Positions 1 through 9,694 of a DNA stretch of 64,000 nt are shown piece after piece. The stretch is from Hyphomonas sp. GTDB taxonomy: Bacteria; Pseudomonadota; Alphaproteobacteria; Caulobacterales; Hyphomonadaceae. Both the position numbers and the translations under genes were made by a program. A model generated the notes under the pieces. It searched no databases and was not told the origin of the DNA. It worked only from the letters and a program-made list of their open reading frames with translations. Location: positions 248,001 to 312,000 of the forward strand of contig NZ_WGLO01000008.1 in the NCBI RefSeq assembly GCF_016125515.1, in the 5' to 3' direction. The stretch's first letter is position 1. Each line of letters opens with the position of its first letter.

Positions 1-417
1 TCCGCCTTCGCCAAGAATGGCGGCGCACTCGGCACGACCGGTTCGGTATCCTTCAATTTCGACCAGCTGGGCGAATATGAATTCCCGCTGGAGGCCGGCA
101 CGCCGGACGAGGTGATGGAAGCGGCGATCATGGCCGGCGCGCAGGACGTGGAGTCCGACGAGGAAAGCCACTGGATCTATACCGCGCGGGAAGATTTCGC
201 GGCGGTCGGCACCGCTCTGGCGGAAGCCTTCGGCGAGAAGGTCGAGCCGAAATCGGCGAAGATTATCTGGAAGCCGAAGGTCAATGTGGCGGTCTCGGGC
301 GAAGCAGCAGACCAGCTGATGAAGCTGCTCGATGTGCTCGACGAACTCGATGACGTGCAGAACGTGTTCGATAATTCCGAACTTTCGGAAGAGGAAATGG
401 CGCGGCTGGCGGGCTAG
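1..417 (+). CDS. YebC/PmpR-family transcriptional/translational regulator, 3' part
   Basis: The reading frame is open from base 1, so the 5' end lies outside the window; 138 C-terminal residues are visible. The motif GGALGTTGSVSFNF followed by an acidic domain with SDEESHWIYT and a terminal DVQNVFDN segment is the typical C-terminal half of YebC/TACO1 proteins (about 245 residues in full). Family members bind DNA or act at the ribosome on proline-rich stalling; which applies here cannot be told. It is followed 29 bp downstream by an rpiB-like gene on the same strand. Confidence 0.9.
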   Translation, partial: SAFAKNGGALGTTGSVSFNFDQLGEYEFPLEAGTPDEVMEAAIMAGAQDVESDEESHWIYTAREDFAAVGTALAEAFGEKVEPKSAKIIWKPKVNVAVSGEAADQLMKLLDVLDELDDVQNVFDNSELSEEEMARLAG

Positions 418-446
418 GCCCGAAGCGGCCGGGGAACGGGGATATC

Positions 447-884
447 ATGCGGATTGCCATGACTTCGGATCATGCGGCTGTCGGGCTGAAGGCGGCGCTG
501 ACGGATTGGCTGCGCGCGGAAGGCCATGAGGTCGAAGATCTGGGTACGGATGGCGAGGCGAGTGTCGACTATCCGGATTTCGGCTACCGGCTGGCCGGGC
601 ATATTGCGGCCGGCAAGGCCGAACGCGGCGTTGCGCTGTGCGGCACCGGCATCGGAATTTCCATCGCGGTCAACCGCCATCCGGGCGTGCGGTGCGCGCT
701 GGTGTCCGAACCACTGTCGGCGACGCTGTCGCGCGAGCACAATGATGCCAATGTGATCGCTATGGGCGCGCGCATCATCGGCATCGAAATGGCCAAGGCC
801 TGCCTTACGGCCTTCCTGACGACGCCCTTCGGCGGCGACCGTCATGCCCGCCGTGTCGGCAAGCTGGGCCAGCCGCCGGTCTGA
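447..884 (+). CDS. rpiB: RpiB/LacAB-family sugar-phosphate isomerase (probable ribose-5-phosphate isomerase B)
   Basis: The 145-residue product has the RpiB signature: N-terminal SDHAAVGLK, then a GYRLAGHIAAGKAERGVALC segment leading into CGTGIGISIA with the catalytic Cys, and EHNDANVIAMGAR. RpiB interconverts ribulose-5-phosphate and ribose-5-phosphate in the cytosolic pentose phosphate pathway. Length matches the family. The start is preceded by a purine-rich GGGGAACGGGGATATC stretch. Some RpiB paralogues act on allose or galactose phosphates, so the substrate is inferred. A ribokinase that would feed the same pool lies at 55473-56312. Confidence 0.88.
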   Translation: MRIAMTSDHAAVGLKAALTDWLRAEGHEVEDLGTDGEASVDYPDFGYRLAGHIAAGKAERGVALCGTGIGISIAVNRHPGVRCALVSEPLSATLSREHNDANVIAMGARIIGIEMAKACLTAFLTTPFGGDRHARRVGKLGQPPV

Positions 885-891
885 GCGCGCC

Positions 892-1317
892 ATGATCAAG
901 ATCGAACAGCCCGGAGCCGCCGACATCGATATCCTGCATGCGATGCTGCGGGAAACCTACTGGTCGCCCGGCGTGCCGCGCGACACGGTGGAGCGAGGTT
1001 GCGCCAACTCGATCTGCGCGATTGCCCGCGACGGCAACGGGACGCTGATCGGCTTTGCCCGGACCATCACCGACCGGACGGTGTTTGCCTGGGTCTGCGA
1101 CGTGATCGTGGCGCCGGAACACCGGGGCAAGGGACTCGGCCGCGGCCTGGTGCGTTCACTGATGGAACATCCGGACATGCAGACCGTGAGACGCTGGATG
1201 CTCGGCACGGCGGATGCGCACGGCGTCTATGCCGAACTGGGCTTCGGCCCGATCAGGGCGCCCCAGCGTCTGATGGACCTGATCAAGCCCGCGCATTACG
1301 CGAAGCCCGAAAGCTGA
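892..1317 (+). CDS. GNAT-family N-acetyltransferase
   Basis: The 141-residue protein carries the GNAT acetyl-CoA binding signature VIVAPEHRGKGLGRGLVRSL around residues 65-85 and ends with the usual YAELGFGPI strand-helix element. The start at 892 (MIKIEQPGAADIDIL) is preferred over the in-frame ATG at 844 because the latter overlaps the rpiB-like gene by 41 bp and the domain begins at the later start. It lies 7 bp behind that gene, so co-transcription is likely. The acyl acceptor is unknown; related small GNATs modify small metabolites or amino acids. Confidence 0.8.
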   Translation: MIKIEQPGAADIDILHAMLRETYWSPGVPRDTVERGCANSICAIARDGNGTLIGFARTITDRTVFAWVCDVIVAPEHRGKGLGRGLVRSLMEHPDMQTVRRWMLGTADAHGVYAELGFGPIRAPQRLMDLIKPAHYAKPES

Positions 1318-1333
1318 CGCCGGCAAGGCGCTT

Positions 1334-2506
1334 CTAGGACCCGAGCCCCAGGCTTTCCAGTATAGTTTCGGTGTCGGCGCCGAGCCGCGGCGGGGGCAGG
1401 CGGTGGCTGCTGGCTGGCGTTTCCGAGAAAGCGACGGGGTGGCGCATCGAGCGGTATTCGCCGATCTCCGGGCTCGAGACCTTTTCGAAGAAGTCCGTGG
1501 CGACGAGGTGGGCGTCGGTCAGGACTTCCGGCAGCGTATTGTAGCGCATCGCGGGGATATTCGCCTTGTCGAGCAGTTCCAGCCATTCGTCCGTGGTCCG
1601 CGTGGCGGTGACGTGTTCGATGAGAGCATAGAGGGCGCCGGTATTTTCGGTGCGGGCGGCATAGGTGCTGAAGCGCGGGTCCTTGAAGACGTCTGGCTGG
1701 CCGCCGATTTCGAAGAAGGTTTCCCATTGCTGGTCCGAGTACGGAACAAGACCGATATAGCCATCGAGCGTGGGGTAGGGGCGCCGGTTCGGGTTGACCG
1801 AACGGGTATAGGCGAGCCTGCCCTTGGGCGGGATGAAGGTCTCGCCATAGAGGTTCTCGACCATGTTGAAGAAGGTGAAGCATTCCAGCATCGGCACCTG
1901 CACGAACTGGCCTTCGCCGGCGCGGGCCTTGTGAAAAAGGGCGGCGAGGGTTGCGTAGGTAGCGAACAGGCCGGCCGTCTTGTCGGCGACGAGGGATGGG
2001 GCGTACTCGGGGCGGCCGCCGGAGCGGATGGCGTTGAGGTCGGCGAAGCCCGATGCGCCCTGGATGAGATCGTCATAGGCCTGACGGAATTCATACGGCC
2101 CGCCTTTGCCGAAACCGGCGCAGTGGACGTAGATGATGGCGGGATTCAGGGCCTTCACCTGTTCATAGCCGAAGCCGAGGCGTTCCATGCCGGCGAGGCG
2201 TACATTGTGGAAGAAGACATCGGCAGTCTTGAGCAGCTCGGTGAGCGCGGCCTTGCCTTCGGGCGTCCTGGCGTCGAGCGTGATCGACTTCTTGTTGCGG
2301 TTCAGCGCCATGTAGATCGGGCCGAGATCACCGGTCGGCGACGCGCCGGCATAGCGCATCGTATCGCCCTTGCCGGGCGGCTCGATCTTGATCACTTCGG
2401 CGCCGAGGTCGGCGAGGATCATGGTCGCGAAGGGGCCGAGAACAACTGTGCTCATGTCGATGATGCGGACGCCGGATAGCGGGCCGGGACGGGGCGCGTC
2501 GGTCAT
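1334..2506 (-). CDS. CaiB/BaiF family CoA-transferase (class III)
   Basis: The 390-residue protein begins with LSGVRIIDMSTVVLGPFATM and IKIEPPGKGDTMR, the N-terminal landmark of family III CoA-transferases, and keeps the catalytic-Asp region around QAYDDLIQGASGF. These cytosolic enzymes move CoA between organic acids. The acid substrate cannot be read from sequence; homologues act on carnitine, alpha-methylacyl, formyl or succinyl CoA esters. The start at 2506 has AGGAGAT nine bases upstream; the open frame continues to 2797 but that extension is low-complexity shadow sequence. It lies downstream of selO on the same strand. Confidence 0.88.
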   Translation of the reverse strand: MTDAPRPGPLSGVRIIDMSTVVLGPFATMILADLGAEVIKIEPPGKGDTMRYAGASPTGDLGPIYMALNRNKKSITLDARTPEGKAALTELLKTADVFFHNVRLAGMERLGFGYEQVKALNPAIIYVHCAGFGKGGPYEFRQAYDDLIQGASGFADLNAIRSGGRPEYAPSLVADKTAGLFATYATLAALFHKARAGEGQFVQVPMLECFTFFNMVENLYGETFIPPKGRLAYTRSVNPNRRPYPTLDGYIGLVPYSDQQWETFFEIGGQPDVFKDPRFSTYAARTENTGALYALIEHVTATRTTDEWLELLDKANIPAMRYNTLPEVLTDAHLVATDFFEKVSSPEIGEYRSMRHPVAFSETPASSHRLPPPRLGADTETILESLGLGS

Positions 2507-2576
2507 GCGGCGATCTCCTGGTAGCCTAGCGGTTAGTGGCCTGCAGGCGCCCTCGGAATCAAGGGCTTTCCACGCG

Positions 2577-3965
2577 TCATGCCAGCGCGCGCCGGGCCGC
2601 CTCGATGTGCGCCATCTTGGCGTCGAAGCGCGACCAGTCGTCGTGCTCGGCGATGGGGTCCCAGAGGGCTTCGACCTCTTCGATGACGAGGCTGACCGGG
2701 AGAGGGGCCTGGAAGTAGGGTTCGGCGAGGCGTTCGGGCCGGACGGGCGCGCGGTCCAGCAGCGCGGCGCGGACCGGTTCGAAGCGGGCTTCGGCATAGA
2801 GCGCGGCCTGGGGCGAGGCGGCGGCCCGATCGGCGGAGGCGGCGCCGCCGAACCAGTCGAAGAAGGTTTGCGGCCAGCTGGCGCCGCTGTCGGTCATCCA
2901 TGCATAGAAGACCTGCAGGAAGCCGAGATCGCGGGCATGGTCGCCGCCCGAGGCAAGACCCAGCAAGGCATGGGTGTGCGCGGCGAAGCTGTCGCGGTAG
3001 GCCGCTTCGTAGGGCGCCAGCGCCCGGGCGAGGTCTTCTGCTTCGGCGAGGAGCAGCATGGCGGAGGCGAGCTGTTGGAGCGCCCAGCCACCCTGCAGGG
3101 GCTGTCGGCCAAACCGGTAGAGACCGTTCTGGTCGAAATAGGCGGCGGTGAAGTTCGGATCCGATTGCGGCAGGAAGCGCCAGGGGCCGAAATCGAAGGT
3201 CTCGCCGGTGATGTTGAAATTGTCGGTGTTCATGACGCCGTGCACGAAGCCGGCGGCCATCCATTGGCCGATCATCCGGCCCGTGGCGAGGGCGATCTGC
3301 TGCAGCAGGGCGCAGGTCTTGTCAGCCATCTCCGGATGGTCTGCAGCAGGGTGGAATTCGGCCACGCAATAATCGACAAGTTCGGCCATGGCGTCCCGGT
3401 CTTCCAGCCAGGCGGAGCGCTGGAAGGTTCCGAACCGGACATGGCTGTGGGACAGGCGCACGAGGACCGAGCTGCGGGTCGGCGAAGGCTCGTCGCCGCG
3501 TTGCAGGGCCTCACCGGTCTCGACAAGGCTGAAGGCCTTGGATGTGTTGACGCCGAGGGCTTCCAGATAGCTGGCGGCGAGGATCTCGCGCACGCCGCCC
3601 TTGAGGGTCAGCCGGCCATCGCCGTTGCGTGACCAGGGCGTTCGGCCGGAGCCTTTGGTGCCGAGATCGAGCAGGCGGCCGGCCGGATCGCGCAGCTGGG
3701 CAAAGAGGAAACCGCGTCCGTCGCCGAGATCCGGATTGTAGGTGCCGAACTGGTGGCCGTGATAGCGCATGGCCAGTGGCTGTGGCAGGTTGCCGGGCAG
3801 GGGGCGGAACCTTGCAAAATGTTCCAGCCAGTCCGGCGCGGACAGTTCCCCCAACCCTACCGCTTGCGCCCAGCGCTGGTTGCGCCAGCGCAACACTCGC
3901 TGAGGAAAATTTGCAGGTGTGACGGGATCGGCAAATCTTGCCGCGAGTTTCTGGAAGGGCGGCAT
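2577..3965 (-). CDS. selO: SelO/YdiU family protein adenylyltransferase (pseudokinase fold)
   Basis: The 462-residue product carries the hallmarks of SelO: RYHGHQFGTYNPDLGDGRG, the P-loop-like LLDLGTKGSGRTPWSR, GGVREILAASYLEALGV and the metal-site segment GVMNTDNFNITGETFDFGPW. SelO proteins bind ATP in an inverted orientation and transfer AMP to Ser, Thr or Tyr of redox proteins. Bacterial forms often lack the C-terminal selenocysteine, and none is visible here. Start 3965 was chosen because homology begins close to MPPFQKLAARF; the ribosome-binding site is weak. It is divergent from the TonB-dependent receptor at 4188. Confidence 0.9.
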   Translation of the reverse strand: MPPFQKLAARFADPVTPANFPQRVLRWRNQRWAQAVGLGELSAPDWLEHFARFRPLPGNLPQPLAMRYHGHQFGTYNPDLGDGRGFLFAQLRDPAGRLLDLGTKGSGRTPWSRNGDGRLTLKGGVREILAASYLEALGVNTSKAFSLVETGEALQRGDEPSPTRSSVLVRLSHSHVRFGTFQRSAWLEDRDAMAELVDYCVAEFHPAADHPEMADKTCALLQQIALATGRMIGQWMAAGFVHGVMNTDNFNITGETFDFGPWRFLPQSDPNFTAAYFDQNGLYRFGRQPLQGGWALQQLASAMLLLAEAEDLARALAPYEAAYRDSFAAHTHALLGLASGGDHARDLGFLQVFYAWMTDSGASWPQTFFDWFGGAASADRAAASPQAALYAEARFEPVRAALLDRAPVRPERLAEPYFQAPLPVSLVIEEVEALWDPIAEHDDWSRFDAKMAHIEAARRALA

Positions 3966-4187
3966 GTGAGTTCCGTTTTCGTATTCACACGTGGTTGCTG
4001 AGCGCATTGAGGTAAAGTGATGCTTAACCGCCATGTCGGGACGGGTTGGTTCTAAATTGGTATGCGGCGGCGCAGCACACAAGCCCTCTTTGCGACCGGG
4101 TCGAGACGCTTAAGGATGGAAATTGGTCAAATACATGACAAGTGGCAGAAGCTTGCGCCAGACCATAATAGTTTCGGGAGGAAACGA

Positions 4188-7055
4188 ATGAAAACTTTCA
4201 AAGGAATGCTGTTTTATGCATCAGCCATTGCGCTGAGCAGCAGCTTGGTTGCTCACGCTCAAGAAGCCGATGACGGCGAGCGCAAGCTCGGTACGGTGAC
4301 GGTCACGGGTTCGTTCATTCAGGGCACACCTGAAGATGCGGCCCTGCCGGTGGATGTGCTGAGTGCGCAGGACCTCAAGCTTGAAGGCAAGCCGACGATC
4401 ACGGAGCTGATCCGCAACCTCGGCCCCTCGTCCGGTGTGGATGGCCAGACCAACCAGTTCGCGTCGAACGGCCTCGAAGGCACGTCGAACATCAACCTGC
4501 GCGGCCTCGGCCCCGCCCGTACGCTGGTGCTGATCAACGGTCACCGCCAGACCTATCACCCCTATTCGATCGGTGAGCAGGCGCAGCTGTTCGTCGATAC
4601 GAACAACATTCCTTCGGCCGCAATTGGTCGGGTTGAAGTGTTGAAAGACGGTGCCGCGGCGCTTTACGGATCGGACGCAATTGCCGGCGTTGTGAACTTC
4701 ATCACAAACCAGGATCTCGACGGTTTTGAGGTCGGTGGTTCGTTCTCGCAGTTCGACGGATCCGATGGCGACTTCGACATCTCTGCGGCCTATGGCCTGC
4801 AGGGCGCGAACTTCAATTGGGTGACCTCGGTTGGTTACAACAAGCGCTCGGAAGTTCTGCTAAGTGAAAAGGACTGGGCTGTCCGGCCATTCGCCGAAAA
4901 CCCCGTCGGAGGCTGGTCTTCGCTGTCGAACCCGGGCCGTTATGTGCCACTCAGCGCCGGCTTCACGCCGCTGGCAGCAAACGTCAACGATTTTGGGTGC
5001 GATGAAGCCGGGGGCATATACGCAGGCGCTGCAAGCTCCTGCTATTTTCAATTTACGCAGTTCGACAACCTTGTCGAAGAGGAAGAGCGCTATCAGGTCT
5101 TCTCAGAATACAACCGAAACCTCGGCAATGGTGCTGAACTGCACCTTGAAGCAATGTATGCTTACTCGGATGTGCCGACCTGGAAAACCTCTCCATCCTA
5201 TCCGCCGCAGGTTCTGACCAACCAGCTGCTGCTCGCCAGTCACCCTGGCTTCATCCAGTACAACCTTGACAATCCCGGCGTCTTCCCGGCCGGCACGGCG
5301 GCAGCGCTCTACATCGGCCGGTCGTTCGGCTATGGCGGCTCCCCCCTTACCGGCGGAGCGCAGGAAGGTTATCGCACCAGCGAAACCTTCCGCGGGTCAG
5401 GCGGCCTCAAAGGCGACTTCACCAACGGCGTGAATTACGACGCGACCATCAGCTATTCGACAACCGAAAGCGAACGTCTGACCAATGATACGTACATCAC
5501 CGGTTTGACGAACGCGCTTCGCGGATTTGGCGTTTGTACCGATCCGAACACCGGCTTCGACCCGGCAACCGGCACTTCGCCATTGTCAGCCGGTTATGCG
5601 GGTACGCTCGCCGCCGGCGTCGGTTCGTGCGAATATTACAATCCCTTCTCCAACGCGATTCCGTTCAACGCTGTGACCGGTGCGGCAAACCCGACGTTCG
5701 TACCAGGCCTTGAGAACACCGCCACGCTTGCAGACTGGATCACCGATCCTAGCCTGACCACTGCGAAGACTGACTTGCTTGTCTTTGATGGCATCCTGTC
5801 GGGGGAGAGCAGTGTCCAGGCCTCGGGCGGAGCTGTCGGCTGGGCTGCCGGCATGCAGGTTCGCCGCGAATCCTACAAGCTTGATCCGTCGGCGTTGACC
5901 GACCTGTCGGTCACGCCTGGACCGGGCGGCACGGGTCCGTATTCGTTCCTTGCTGGCACGCTGCCATCGGATGAATCGCAGACCATCTATGCCATCTTCG
6001 GTGAACTTCAGGTACCTCTCTATGACAACCTGAATATGCAGTTCGCCGTACGCTACGAAGACTACGGCGGCGAAATCGGATCGACATTCGACCCGAAAGT
6101 CGCTGCGAAATGGGACGTGACAGACAACTTTGCCTTGCGCGGTTCGGCCCAGACCTCCTTCAAGGGTCCGACGCTCAACCAGCTCGGCGGTGTGGGCACC
6201 AGCCTGCAGTTTGTGGCTCCGACGAGTGCGTTCAAAGCCGTAGACACCTTTGGCAATGCTGACCTGAAGCCGGAATCGGCCTTCAGCTTCAACGTCGGTG
6301 CCCTCTATGACACCGGCAACTTCCAAGCATCGCTCGACTACTACAACTTCGACTTCTCCGACCCGGTGATCGTCGAGGAGCAAGCGCAAATCGTGAACGC
6401 GGCCGTGGCTGCACTTGCGACGGCGACTACGGCAGATGATGCGATTCTGTCGAGGATCACTTTCAACAATCCGCTGGCGCCTTCGGCGTCAACGATTTCC
6501 CGCATCCGGGTGAACGTGACCAACGGTCCGAACATCCAAACCTCGGGGATCGACCTGCGAGCCAGCAATGTGTGGGATGTGGGTAGTTCCGAGTTCACGT
6601 TGGGTGCGGATGCGACGTACATCATCGAGTACGTGGTAGACCCCTACATCGTCGAAGGTCTTGCAATTGGCGGCGGCGACTATGTCGGCCAATTCAACCG
6701 GTCAAACTTCACGCGCTCGATGCCGCAATGGAAGGCCAACGTTTTTGCCAACTACGCTATCGGTGAGCACAATCTGCGGGCCGTGATGCGTCATATCGAT
6801 AGCTACAAGGATGAACGTTCAGCCGCCGCACGAGGCGGTGTTGGCGAGACAATTGATAGCCAAACGACGTTCGACCTCTTCTACAACTTAACATCGGAAG
6901 CCTGGGGTCTCGACTTCGGCCTGTCCGCTGTGAACGTTACGGATGAAGATCCGCCCTTCGCGGCTTTCGACGTCAACTATGATCCTTACACGCACAATCC
7001 ATTCGGGCGTACGTTTAAGGTAAGTGTGACCAAGCGCTTCGGTGGCAGCAACTGA
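4188..7055 (+). CDS. TonB-dependent outer-membrane receptor
   Basis: The 955-residue protein has a signal peptide (MKTFKGMLFYASAIALSSSL, cleavage near AHAQ), a TonB-box-like GTVTVTGS, a plug domain with NINLRGLGPARTLVLINGHR and VEVLKDGAAALYGSDAIAGV, and a long beta-barrel ending in RTFKVSVTKRF. TonB-dependent receptors take up siderophores, vitamins, sugars or peptides across the outer membrane using ExbBD-TonB energy; the ligand is unknown. The start follows GGGAGGAAACG. The region 3966-4187 between it and the divergent selO should hold both promoters. A strong terminator follows at 7083. Confidence 0.92.
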   Translation: MKTFKGMLFYASAIALSSSLVAHAQEADDGERKLGTVTVTGSFIQGTPEDAALPVDVLSAQDLKLEGKPTITELIRNLGPSSGVDGQTNQFASNGLEGTSNINLRGLGPARTLVLINGHRQTYHPYSIGEQAQLFVDTNNIPSAAIGRVEVLKDGAAALYGSDAIAGVVNFITNQDLDGFEVGGSFSQFDGSDGDFDISAAYGLQGANFNWVTSVGYNKRSEVLLSEKDWAVRPFAENPVGGWSSLSNPGRYVPLSAGFTPLAANVNDFGCDEAGGIYAGAASSCYFQFTQFDNLVEEEERYQVFSEYNRNLGNGAELHLEAMYAYSDVPTWKTSPSYPPQVLTNQLLLASHPGFIQYNLDNPGVFPAGTAAALYIGRSFGYGGSPLTGGAQEGYRTSETFRGSGGLKGDFTNGVNYDATISYSTTESERLTNDTYITGLTNALRGFGVCTDPNTGFDPATGTSPLSAGYAGTLAAGVGSCEYYNPFSNAIPFNAVTGAANPTFVPGLENTATLADWITDPSLTTAKTDLLVFDGILSGESSVQASGGAVGWAAGMQVRRESYKLDPSALTDLSVTPGPGGTGPYSFLAGTLPSDESQTIYAIFGELQVPLYDNLNMQFAVRYEDYGGEIGSTFDPKVAAKWDVTDNFALRGSAQTSFKGPTLNQLGGVGTSLQFVAPTSAFKAVDTFGNADLKPESAFSFNVGALYDTGNFQASLDYYNFDFSDPVIVEEQAQIVNAAVAALATATTADDAILSRITFNNPLAPSASTISRIRVNVTNGPNIQTSGIDLRASNVWDVGSSEFTLGADATYIIEYVVDPYIVEGLAIGGGDYVGQFNRSNFTRSMPQWKANVFANYAIGEHNLRAVMRHIDSYKDERSAAARGGVGETIDSQTTFDLFYNLTSEAWGLDFGLSAVNVTDEDPPFAAFDVNYDPYTHNPFGRTFKVSVTKRFGGSN

Positions 7056-7082
7056 TCCATAGGACTGTTTGACAAAACAAGA

Positions 7083-7113
7083 CGGCCCCCGGAAATCCGG
7101 GGGCCGTTTTTCT
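7083..7113 (+). terminator. Rho-independent terminator of the receptor gene at 4188-7055
   Basis: A 10-bp perfect GC stem (CGGCCCCCGG / CCGGGGGCCG) with an AAAT loop is followed directly by TTTTTCTTT. It starts 27 bp after the stop codon. Confidence 0.9.
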
Positions 7114-7133
7114 TTGCCGGTTTGCCCAGCAAC

Positions 7134-7163
7134 AAAAAGGGCGGACCCGAAAGCCCGCCCTTT
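7134..7163 (-). terminator. Rho-independent terminator of the receptor gene at 7185-9524
   Basis: Read on the minus strand, AAGGGCGGG, a short loop and CCGCCCTT are followed by a run of T. The hairpin is directly downstream of the minus-strand receptor gene and back to back with the plus-strand terminator at 7083. Confidence 0.85.
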
Positions 7164-7184
7164 CCCGTTTGAGGACACGGGGCT

Positions 7185-9524
7185 TTAGCCGCGGATCGTG
7201 AACTCGATGCCGATGGTGCGGCCCGGCTGCAGCGGCTGGAAAGTACCGGCGGCCGGGTTCGGATCGAACGGGGCGTTGACACCGTTCGACAGGTTCTGGC
7301 CACCCGGAACCAGCGGTGCAAGCGAACCGCCGAACGGCACTTGCGTATCGCCGCCCGAGACGACCTCGTCGAGCAGGTTCTTGCCGAACAGCGAGACCGA
7401 CAGGCCTTCATACGGCGTGTTCCAGGTGAAGTTTGCGTCGACCTGGTCGGCTTCGTTGATGTAGCCGAAATTGTTGTCCGTATAAGCAAACTCGTCGCGG
7501 TGCTGGAAGCTCACGCGCGAGACGAGCGACCCGCGCTCTGCAAGATCGAGATCATGCAGCAGGCCGAAACCGTAGGTGGTTTCCGGCACGCGGGGCAGGG
7601 CGAGCGCGAGGTCCTCCGGACCCAACGAACCGTTGCCCGAAATATCGAACTTCACAGCGGTGTATTCGGCATCGAGGATACCGATGTTGGCGGTCAGCAA
7701 CAGGTTGTCGGTGAGCGCGTAGCGGCCTTCGGCTTCGAAGCCGAGGATTTCGGCGTCGGCCGTGTTGATGATCGTCTGGGCCACGCCCGAGGAAGGCGAG
7801 GACAGGTTGAGCTCGCGCTGCATGTTCGTGATGTCGTTCAGGAACACGGCGGCGTTGAGCTGGCCCTTGCGGTCCTGCGTTTCGTATTTGAAGCCAACCT
7901 CGTAGGAGTTCACTTCTTCCTCATCAAAGGCGCGGCTGCTGCCGGCCGGGAACAAGGCCTCGAAGGCGACAGCGTTGGTGATGCGGAAGTTGTAGCCGCC
8001 CGAGCGTACGCCCTGGGTGTAGTGGCTATAAATCTGCATCAGGTCGGTCGGCGTGTACTGGAAGCCAATCTTCGGGTTCAGGTTCGACCATTCCTGCGAG
8101 TCGGTGAAACCGTTCGGCTCACCTGGCACGAAGGGGTTTGTGCCCGTCGTCGGGCAGGTATTGTCGACCACCGAGCAGAACGGGCGCGGGCGCACGTAGG
8201 TGATGTCTGCGATCTTTTCTTCCGTGCCGTAGCGCAGGCCGAAGATACCGGTCCATTTGTCCGTGAACGCATAATCGACCTGGCCGAAGATGCCATACAC
8301 GGTGTGGTCCTGACGGCCGCCGCCGTTGAACTGGGCCGCCGTGACGGTCGGAAGGTTGCGTCGTTCAGTGTAGGCGATTTCCTGGTTGAACCAGAACACG
8401 CCCGTAGTGACGTCGGCCTTGCCGAAGGTGCCGGCATAGCGCAGCTCGTTCGAGTATTGCTCCTGGACGAGTTCAGTATCCGAGTGGAACAGGAACAACG
8501 GCAGGGCGTCGATGTCCCCATTCGAGGTCGAGTCGAGGTCGCGGTAGCCGAAGATGTTCGTGATGCGGCCATTGCCGAAGCTCACGTCATAGTCGGCGCG
8601 CAGCGTGGCGAAGGTCGTGTCGGCCTGGTAGCGGCCGATATTGTCGACGGCGAGATCGAAATTGTCGCGGCTGTAGACGCCGGAGTTCTTTGCGGCCGGA
8701 CCATCGGTCTGGGTGGTGAAGGATTCCAGCTTGCCGAGCAGGGTGAAGTCTTCGGTCGGCGTGAATTCCAGCGCGCCGCGCACAATGAAGGTCTGGGCCT
8801 CACCGATGTTCGAGTTGTCGAACTTGTTGTTAAAGTAGCCGGAATCGTAATTGTAGTAGGCGCCGATCTTGCCGTTCAGGAGACCTTCGGCGATCGGGCC
8901 GGACACGCCGGCCTGCAGGGTCGACGAAGGGCCGCCGCGGCCGTCATCGATCGGGCCTTCATAGGTGGCCTTTGCCTTGTACTGGAAAGTGTCGGTCGGG
9001 TTGCCGGTATTGATCAGCACCGCGCCGCCGGTGGTGTTGCGGCCGAACAGCAGGCCTTGCGGGCCGCGCAGGATCTCGACGCTGTCGAGGTCGAACAGGT
9101 CAAGCACCACGCCATTATTCACACCGAGATACACGCCGTCCACGAACACGCCGACGGTCGGGTCGATTGACGGGATCGAGGAGTTGATGCCGAGGCCGCG
9201 GATCGAGAAGTTGGCGGTGCCGCGCGCGGTGCCGATGTCTTCCAGCTGGATGTTCGGGGCCGAGTAGGACAGGCTGGAGACGTCGCGCACCTGAAGGGCG
9301 TCGAGCGTTTCGGCGTTGAAGGCGGTGACGGCGACGGGAACCGACTGGACGTTCTCGACGTCTGCTTTCTTGGTCGCGGTGACTGTGATGGTGCCGAGGA
9401 CGCGGTCGATGGCGGACTCGCGTTCGGCGGTCGCTTCAGGCGTTTCCGAAACCTGAGCATAGGCCGGCACGAAGGCAATCATTGCCGCCGATACCGACGA
9501 CATCAGTACTTTGCTGAATTTCAT
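7185..9524 (-). CDS. TonB-dependent outer-membrane receptor
   Basis: The 779-residue protein has a signal peptide (MKFSKVLMSSVSAAMIAF, cleavage near AYAQ), a TonB-box-like GTITVTATK, a plug with FSIRGLGINSSI, VDGVYLG and VEILRGPQGLLFGRNTTGG, and a barrel ending in IGIEFTIRG. The VQSVPVAVTAFNAETL segment and GPQGLLFGRNTTGGA are usual for the large receptor subfamily of Sphingomonadales, Caulobacterales and Hyphomonadaceae whose ligands are mostly unknown (iron complexes or plant and algal compounds are plausible). Convergent with the receptor at 4188 but not closely similar to it, so not a recent duplication. Confidence 0.92.
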   Translation of the reverse strand: MKFSKVLMSSVSAAMIAFVPAYAQVSETPEATAERESAIDRVLGTITVTATKKADVENVQSVPVAVTAFNAETLDALQVRDVSSLSYSAPNIQLEDIGTARGTANFSIRGLGINSSIPSIDPTVGVFVDGVYLGVNNGVVLDLFDLDSVEILRGPQGLLFGRNTTGGAVLINTGNPTDTFQYKAKATYEGPIDDGRGGPSSTLQAGVSGPIAEGLLNGKIGAYYNYDSGYFNNKFDNSNIGEAQTFIVRGALEFTPTEDFTLLGKLESFTTQTDGPAAKNSGVYSRDNFDLAVDNIGRYQADTTFATLRADYDVSFGNGRITNIFGYRDLDSTSNGDIDALPLFLFHSDTELVQEQYSNELRYAGTFGKADVTTGVFWFNQEIAYTERRNLPTVTAAQFNGGGRQDHTVYGIFGQVDYAFTDKWTGIFGLRYGTEEKIADITYVRPRPFCSVVDNTCPTTGTNPFVPGEPNGFTDSQEWSNLNPKIGFQYTPTDLMQIYSHYTQGVRSGGYNFRITNAVAFEALFPAGSSRAFDEEEVNSYEVGFKYETQDRKGQLNAAVFLNDITNMQRELNLSSPSSGVAQTIINTADAEILGFEAEGRYALTDNLLLTANIGILDAEYTAVKFDISGNGSLGPEDLALALPRVPETTYGFGLLHDLDLAERGSLVSRVSFQHRDEFAYTDNNFGYINEADQVDANFTWNTPYEGLSVSLFGKNLLDEVVSGGDTQVPFGGSLAPLVPGGQNLSNGVNAPFDPNPAAGTFQPLQPGRTIGIEFTIRG

Positions 9525-9694
9525 TCCTGGGAGTTTCCTCTAAGTGATTTCTGTGCGGGACGGTGGATCCCAGCGCGTCACTTAGGGTAATTCCTTTCAT
9601 ATAGAATAGAGTCAGGCGCTTGTTTTTTCTATAAAGTTGGGGGTGTTGCCCCAAGGACACGCCTTGGCGCTTTACAAGGTTGTCATGCCCGAAA

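Noticed and set aside
1403-2479. Long plus-strand open frame of 358 codons
   Set aside because: It is the antisense of the CoA-transferase gene, which has clear family motifs on the minus strand.
2507-2797. 97-codon upstream extension of the CoA-transferase
   Set aside because: It is Ser/Arg/Pro-rich shadow of selO in another frame, and a good ribosome-binding site lies before the start at 2506.
7341-9170. Plus-strand open frame of 609 codons
   Set aside because: It lies wholly antisense to the TonB-dependent receptor at 7185-9524; its product is Arg/Val/Glu-rich without family motifs, as expected of GC-rich shadow frames.
4188-9524. Recent duplication of a TonB-dependent receptor
   Set aside because: The two receptors differ in length, plug motifs and barrel sequence, so their adjacency does not come from recent duplication.
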